Part shown: positions 57,131 through 64,000 of the stretch, in pieces | Position numbering within the stretch: position 1 is the stretch's first letter | Layout: each line of letters starts with the position of its first letter | Assembly (NCBI GenBank): GCA_021396245.1 | Contig: WNYE01000008.1 | Span: forward strand, 372,001-436,000 | DNA from: Sporothrix humicola | Lineage: Eukaryota; Ascomycota; Sordariomycetes; Ophiostomatales; Ophiostomataceae | DNA length: 64,000 bases | Reading direction: 5' to 3' | The notes under the pieces: model-generated | What the model was told of the DNA's origin: nothing | What the model saw: only the letters and a program-made list of their open reading frames with translations | Databases searched by the model: none | Made by a program: the position numbers and the translations under genes

Positions 57131-57156
57131 GGAAAGCTGGAAAGCTGGAAAGCTGG
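57131..57156 (+). repeat. Short tandem repeat (GGAAAGCT)3
   Basis: Three exact copies of GGAAAGCT are followed by a partial fourth, in non-coding DNA upstream of con7. Confidence 0.9.
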
Positions 57157-60100
57157 AAGGCATGACGCGGCACGGGGAACAAGGAAGAGGAGAAAATGAG
57201 AGGAGGGAAAGAGGCAAAGCAGCACAGTGATTCATCCCGTGAGATGCCGGGGAGTGGCGGGGAGAAGGAGGCAGCAGGAGCGGGCGTGACAAAGACGAAA
57301 GAAAAAGACAGAATACATCAAGAAAGAGTAAAAAGAGAAAGAGCAACCAACCGGAGGTATTCGCACACCGTGTGCATACTTCCGAACAAGTGGGTGAGGA
57401 AACAAAAAGAAAGAACGACCGAGAGGCCATCCCCACCCATGCGGGCAAGAGCACGAGCGCACTACCCAATTCGGAATGCGATATTGCCCACCTTGGGATG
57501 AAAATACCAGATACCTTTTATCTTCTTTTGTTCGTTTCCTGGTCCAACGGATCTCAGTCTCTTTGGCCCGATCCAGGTTCTCGGGTTGGCGCTAAAAGAA
57601 TCATTATCGTTGTTACGTCGACATTATTAACTCCCCAGCATCGTGATTAGAGGCATTGGGCCTTTTCTCTTGCATATGATGAGCCTTGCCGACTGCGAAC
57701 TGACACGATGACTTCCTGGAGAATCGAAAGGGCAGGAGCACACGACGACTTGGAGGGGGCGTTGACTGAGAGGGTCCCCTGTGGAAGTGGCGGGGGACGC
57801 CCCTCCTTCTCTTCCCCGAAGTCGCTGACGAAGAGGTACCTCGACTTTGTACCAGGTACATGCAATTTCGAGGTCGACTTTCGACACTTTCTGTTGCTGG
57901 CCCCGGCAAGTGACACTGTGCTACTCTATCAGCACGGTGTGCATCGGACTGTGCCCACCATCGCATCCCAGCGAGCCGAGTTCCCCTCCATCTCCCAACA
58001 GCATTTTTTTCTCTTTCACTTTCTCTTGTTCGATTGCCTGGTTGGCCATGCGATTTCCCGCCCACCACTACTGATGCGTCCCAACTGGACTGCAATTAGC
58101 CGTGCTCTGTAGGGTTTGGCTTCACACGCCGGCCGTTAAACAAGTAGGAATAGCGGCTTCCCGAGAACCCGGGTCACTGGTCAATCGTCTACGACGCAGC
58201 TACTGCAAAGCGCAGTAGCACGGTTTTGTTGACGACGAGGGTGGTGAGACTCTAAAAAAAAGAAATAAAAGAAACTGAAGAGTAAACATTCACGGCGCAG
58301 TGTAAATAGATGAGGGCTGAAAAGGGGTAAAAGTTTATGCAACTGCCAAATTCAAAAGGACCTCCTGTCGCTCTTGCCTGGTGCGGGGAGATTCGGCTAC
58401 CATCACCCTCAACTCGGATTCCAATTCAGCATACGAAATTACACAGGAAGGAAGTCGAGCGCAACAAAAGCAAGGCAGTCGCAACGGATCCAGTTCCGCT
58501 ATCCCCAACCGCTGTCCTTTGCCGGCCTGTCGCTGCTCATCGCTGCGTTTTCGGAGGATGTCAAAGGCTTCCAGCCACACGCACGAACGCACGACAGAGA
58601 AAAAGAGAGAAAAATACTGTCAATAAATCACACACCCCCGTTCGCATTTGCTATCTTTTGCCCTCAATCCGGGTGACAGTCATACTTTTTCTACTTACCC
58701 CATCCACCTTTGCACCTTTTTGACCCCCTTTTATTTGGGCCTCTTTCGATTTTTGTGTGATTCCTCTCAGCATTGATTGGCACTGTCGCATGGTGCGCTC
58801 TCTTTTTCATGAGACAGACACACGCGAAAGACAGAAAAAAGAGAAGAGGAAAAATGACATGACAGCCGTCAAAGAAATCAGAAGACCCAGCACTAAGAAA
58901 TCAGAGAACAAAAAAAACAATCAGAGAGAACATTCTCCAGTGCGAGAACAAAACGAGTTTTCTCCACTGCCAACGGAGCACGGTGGATTTGTCCTTGGTT
59001 TTGATTCTTGATATTTTGCCCTCGGGCTTTCAGCTCACATTGCCTGCCAATGTTTCGTTCTGTTGGCTCTTCTCCTTTGTCCACTTTGTTTCCACTTTGC
59101 CATTCTATCCGACCACGCGCGCGAGGTGGCACACCTCCGCCTCGACAAGACTCAAAGAGGCAAAAAAAGAGAGAAAATGCAAGAAAACAAATGGAGAGAA
59201 AATACGACATGCGACGTAAGATATTTGAATTTCAATGCTCGTGCGTGTTGAGCGAGTCGAGGCACGGCAGAGTCCGTCATGTGTTAAGTTGTCACTGTCT
59301 CCTGCTTCCGATGAGCCGTGTCGAGTGCCTGTATGGACGTTGCAGTGTGCCATTGTCATGCTTTTTAAAAGATTACCCTCGAAAGGGCCTTCCTTCTCTC
59401 CTACCCTGGCCGATAAGATGGCTTCTATCGGCTCTATCACTGCAAATTATTTTACATTACTATCCCTCAGATATCGCGGTCATCTTATGGTGTGGCTCGG
59501 CGGTCCCCTATCACCAGCCAACTATTTTTGTTTTATTTCTTTGTGTCCTGGTGATGCTGCTTCAGTTGTATTCATTTCTTGAGTACGGACTTTTCTCGCC
59601 TTATGTCCAGACAATATTGATTCTGGTGATGTGTGTGGCGGGTATTTCTACTGGCACACAGCGCATATACGTAAAGGCCCCAGTTTCCAGAAGAAAAGAA
59701 ACCAGTCCCAGCTCGCCAAAGTCACCTTCATTGGGCGACCTGCAGGGCAGCCACACCTTTGAGTGCCTGTTGGGTGTGCTTTCAGCACTCAATATATTTT
59801 TGAATCTTACGAGGGCGATGGAGTATGACGAAGGGCGCGGGTTTTGTCGTAAGGAATATGGAGTCCTATGTCGTAAACAACTGTGCGTCCTCCAAGTGCT
59901 GCTCAGGATCAAGCTGGATCAACTTTGCTCCTTCTGTCTGTTGTCCTTTGCGAGAACACACATGTGCGTGACATCTGGGGTATGCGTGCTACAGCATGAT
60001 ATTTACTCCGAGCAGTGCTCCGTGTATGTCGTAAAGACGCCATGTTTCTGTGTGGTTTTCTTTTTCTTTTTTTTTTTTCTTTCTTTCTTTATATTTATTT

Positions 60101-63100
60101 TATTATTCATTTGTTGGTAAACTTCCTGAAGCATCGAGGCATATTCTCTTGTCTCGCATGCACGGCCAAGTCTCGGCGGACATGGCCTTGCGCACCGCCT
60201 TCCATTTCCATTTGTCTTTGCCCTGAGAGCCTGCCTTGCAGCTGAGAGTGCAGAGACGATGCAGTGTGTGCAGGGGAGCATCATTGGGGGGAGCATCATT
60301 GGTTGGTTCGTTCACACCCTGTTCCCTTCTCCTGTCTGTGAGTCTGTGATGTCCACCAAAAATGTCTGTCCCCCCATGGCCAGGCGATGCAAGAGAATGG
60401 AACGCTGATGCAGCGTGACATGGGCTCTGGGGTCGTTCAACCCCCCAGCCTGCCCACCATCAACCCAACTTGGCTCTTGGGTCCTAGGCATGTGCAGTGA
60501 GATATAAGTACGATATACGTCGTACAGTCGGTCCAAATGCGGTGTGTGATATGTGCTCCGATGCCCTTTTGAGCAGTGAATTTGCCAATAATACGATGCT
60601 ATTGCTCCGTACCGACACTCCAATTTTGCCCAGTCCATATGCCAATGCCCAATGGTCCCCAAAATGCAAGGCCGCAGACATGACCGCTCTCGACAGATGC
60701 TCCGTATGCATGCGCATCTAGTACGATGTACGAATGCTCAGAACCAGATTAGTTATAAGCAGGAGCAGGAGAAGGAACAGGAAGAGGGGACGACAGAAGT
60801 TGAAGCCATGGCTGTGGGAAATGGAAAATGAACAAGAGAAATTGAGGATGCGCCGTTGATGCAGCAGTTTTGTCTTGTTTCTGAACTTATTTTTTTTTCT
60901 GTTTTCCCGCCGCAGCCGATAGAGCATTCAAAAAGAAGCAAAAATGCAGGCATTCCACGATTGGAAAGCAAGGGCATGTCAGGATCGTACACGTGAGACC
61001 ATGGTTTGCCCCCTGCCTCGTGTAAAGTGCTCTCTTTCTTTTTCTTTCATCCTTTTTATTCCTTTTTTTCTTACTTTCTCATTTTATTCCGGGTTATTTT
61101 TGTTTTCCCACAGCCACAACCACAAAAGTGCGGTGAGAGAGTGAGGAATATTCACATTCACACGAGCATGAAATGAGTCCTGTGACACTCTTTTCCTGCC
61201 CAAAGAGTTCGGTTACCTTCACCGTTACCAAAGTGTCGGCGCTTTATGACGTTTGTTGATCAAATACAATCGCCTTTGCCACACCGTAATATGGATTGCC
61301 CAGTCGTCTATCGTAGTCTTACGACTTGAGCCCTACCATTTTTTATTTATTTATTTGTGTGACGAACGATACGTTGCAGGGTGTCGAGGGACGCTACTGA
61401 CTTACATCTCAATAGTCGGTCGCATCGACCAGACCGCCGGCTCGAAGGAGCTAAACAGGGGCCAGTAGAGTAGACGACTCGAAAATCGCCTAAAAGTAAA
61501 CAATAAAAAAGCAAATAAAGAAACAAAAAATAAGTTGGCGCTGGTCGTCCTCAAAATCCCGGCGCTATGGCGGACGCCATCTCGCCTTCCTTCGCAGAGG
61601 TGTGCATGCTCACGATTCCGAATCTCGGCTAAGCTGAACAGGGAAAGCCGCTAAAAAGAAAAGAGAATTCAAAGGCAAGAACGAAGGAGACAAAAAAGGA
61701 CCAGTCATAAGAGATGACGAAGGGGACTCAATGCAGCTGAGAAGAGGGAAGGATGAATGGGGGCGTGGCTGCGAGAGAAACATGACTGAACAGGGAGGAA
61801 CAGCAGGGCTGGGGTAGAAAACTTGGAAAGAGAATGAATGAGGAAGGAGAAAAAAGGAGAAGGTGAAGATAGGGGGCCTCGGGGGCATCTCGTTTCTCGA
61901 AACAGAAGGAACGGGGGGACATCAGAAGAATCATTTGGGAAAGAACAAAATCACCGCAGGGATTATGGAAGGAAGGCGGGGAGCAAGGTGCGCAGGAAAG
62001 AATCGACGAAACAACATTCTGGAAAAGGAAAAAAAGATACGAAGATTCCCAACAAACAGTGTAGCGAAAAAAGAAAGAAAAGAGAGCATTTCAAATATCC
62101 GGTAAGATATTCGACTGATGTGGAAAGCCACTCCGCAAAAGACATCCCGACATTGAGAGAATGCTAATTACCAGGCTCGCCAGGTAAGAATAAATTAGAC
62201 AAAAGAAGAGCACGGGCTTTCTGCTAGACCGATTTATTTCCTTTCTTTCTTCTTCCTTTCCCTTCGAGCACGCCCTGGGGTTGCATCGCGTTGAGCACAG
62301 TCCAGGGACAGCTGAGAAATGACGGCAGATCGGTGCTGTGACCATGCCATCGTCTTCTTTTTCTTTTCGCTGACAGGCCCCAGGGCTTGCGAGGGGCGAG
62401 AGAGGATAGTCTCCTCTCCAAGTTGCCCCTTTTGCATGGATTGCACTGCGCACTCTCTGACCCTGTATCGCATCTGGGATTTCCTGACGCGGTAAATTGC
62501 GGCCTACGCGTGTTTTCTTCTTTCCTTCCTGCGAGTCGGGTCACCAAAGTTCTGTGTATGAGCACGGGGCACAAATACGCGCATCGCCACTTTGTAACAT
62601 CGTATGGACGAGATGGGCCTGGGGGACCCAGGACCCAGGCTCGCCAGGGCTGAGGAGACGAATGAGATGTCTCAATGGCAGAATGGGATTGCACGACGCC
62701 CAGAAAATACGTGCTGTGTGGGTGGAAACAGGACAGGGAACAGGGGCGACAAAGGAAGAAAAGAGATCAATGGACGACATTCGCCGAAGCCGCGCGGAGC
62801 CGTTTGAGGAAAGTCTCTCTCTCTGTCCCTGTTCCTATTCCGTATATCCATCTGCTTCTTTTGTTTCCCATCACGAGATGCTCGTCGCGTTGGCCGTTGT
62901 TGACTCCTCGCGTTTCACATTTTCGCATCGCACGACATCTGTTTTCTGTGGGTTAACAAGTCCATCTTACTCTCACAGCCTTGCGCCGCGTGGCCACTAG
63001 ACAGAAACTACCGTTGCTGGCACGTTTATATCAGACGCATCAAATGCGCCGGCGCGAGGCTGGCGTGAAGAATAGCCACATGGGTGGTCGTGAAAGTCCA

Positions 63101-64000
63101 CTCCCCGAAGGGGACTTTTTCCTGTCGTGCAACTCACAAGTATCAATTCTTGTTTTCGAGTTTTTATGGCTTGGTTTTGGGCTCTACTTTGGGCTGCGCC
63201 GGTCACTACTCCTAACTGTTTATCCGCTTAATGCTGGTCTCATCTTTGGTCGCTCTTGGTCCTGCAGACTTGTGAGGAAAAAGAAATTAAAATTAAGAAA
63301 AGGACTGTCGATCCACGCGCAAACAAGAATCCACCTCTTTTGGTGCTCCCTGGCTTACGACTTTAGGGACTAAATGAGAAATAGAAGGAGAGAAGCAAAA
63401 AAAGAAGAGGTCCCAGTAAGTGTCGTAGAAGGAAGATGATATTGAGATATTGGCCAATGCCCATTGCTACGGAACACGGAGTACGACATACGACGTAGCA
63501 CAGTAAGTCAGACGTATCCTATCTTACAAAGTACAAAATTGAATTGGGAATTGGAGCTCGAGGGATTGACGTAGAAGCCCGTCGTCGAAGAAAAGAACGT
63601 GGAAAAGACGCCATGGAAGGTCACATCGCCGGTTTGGTGATGGATGCCATGTCAAAAGGGTAAAGTAAATAAGGACATTTCATATTGGATTTTTAATTAA
63701 GATCACGGTAGTCATCGCGATTACATAGAGACACGTGGTTATGGGGTATTACCCAAGAGCCGAAATTAATAAAATAAAATAAAAACTTTGATTAAGAAGG
63801 AAAGAAAATATCAAACATCAGATACCAAAACCGAAAAGAACGAAGAAACTCCAAACCAAACCAAACACAGCCCTCGTTAATATCTTGCTAGCACCTTGCC
63901 CTCTGAGTTCAAACTACAGTCCGTATTCCACCTCCCACTGCCATCCCTTTTAACTGTTGTTAATTATCCTTGGTCGATTGTTGTTGTTTGATTACCCCTG

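Larger units (their letters stand above)
47421..64000. other. 16.6-kb region upstream of con7 without recognised genes
   Basis: No open frame here shows a domain, a conserved-looking protein or a convincing exon chain. The longest (59,008-60,120; 51,731-52,795; 48,893-49,630) translate to Cys/Ser/Arg/Phe-rich, low-complexity sequence without family motifs. About 47,421-48,200 is purine-rich on the plus strand, so pyrimidine-rich in con7 sense, as expected for its 5' leader. Further out, long C/T or A/G tracts alternate with GC-rich patches. Features seen include an inverted repeat (49,903-49,961), GC palindromes (56,510-56,810) and a short tandem repeat (57,131-57,156). The last 200 nt look like the leader of a plus-strand gene beyond the window. 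Undetected non-coding RNAs or lineage-specific small genes cannot be excluded. Confidence 0.6.

Noticed and set aside
59008..60120. 370-codon open frame on the plus strand
   Set aside because: Its translation is Cys/Leu/Ser-rich and ends in a Phe run from a T-tract. It shows no domain, no splice context and no codon pattern like neighbouring genes.

Overview
The window is nuclear DNA from a filamentous ascomycete (Pezizomycotina). Sordariomycetes is the likeliest class, and I cannot name the genus. The evidence is: many short introns of roughly 60-130 nt with GTRNGT donors, CTAAC-like branch sites and YAG acceptors; compact genes in divergent and convergent pairs; low-complexity Gln/Ser/Ala-rich fungal proteins; and two proteins of filamentous fungi, a Con7-type zinc-finger regulator and a Woronin-sorting-complex-like Mpv17/PMP22 protein. 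No rRNA, tRNA, CRISPR or intact transposon was recognised. All exon structures were derived by hand from splice signals and reading-frame continuity, and family names come from motif recognition, not from a search.

Left part (1-41.2 kb) is an ordinary gene-dense housekeeping region with sixteen genes. In order they are: RRP5 5' end (-), a YML020W-type alpha/beta-hydrolase-like protein (+), alpha subunit of mitochondrial processing peptidase (-), a Dma1-type FHA-RING ubiquitin ligase (+), VPS16 (-), ATG16 (+), DOT1 (-), prephenate dehydrogenase TYR1 (-), an Ats1/RCC1-like protein (+), RAD9 (-), an F-box/LRR-like protein (+), vacuolar alkaline phosphatase PHO8 (-), a hemerythrin-domain protein (+), a WSC/Mpv17-like protein (+), ESCRT-II SNF8 (-), ribosomal protein uS9/RPS16 (+), followed by the splicing factor AAR2 (-). 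Several act at the vacuole or endosome (VPS16, ATG16, PHO8, SNF8). VPS16 and ATG16 share one 454-nt divergent promoter.

Right part (41.2-64 kb) is very different. A 4.4-kb AT-rich stretch holds only a possible decayed GMC-oxidoreductase fragment. A con7-like C2H2 transcription factor follows (45,585-47,420, minus). About 16.6 kb upstream of con7, up to the window edge, contains no coding region I can support. That long non-coding region, with GC-rich palindromes and a promoter-type inverted repeat, is the least explained part of the window. It may be an unusually large regulatory or transcribed-leader region for con7, or it may hold non-coding RNA genes.

Other notable points: RPS16 intron 1 appears to be a GC-AG intron. 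RAD9 and the hemerythrin gene each have an intron that stays open in frame. The ATS1 and RAD9 stop codons lie 22 nt apart in convergent orientation. A GGCCAGACCA motif recurs in three non-coding regions.
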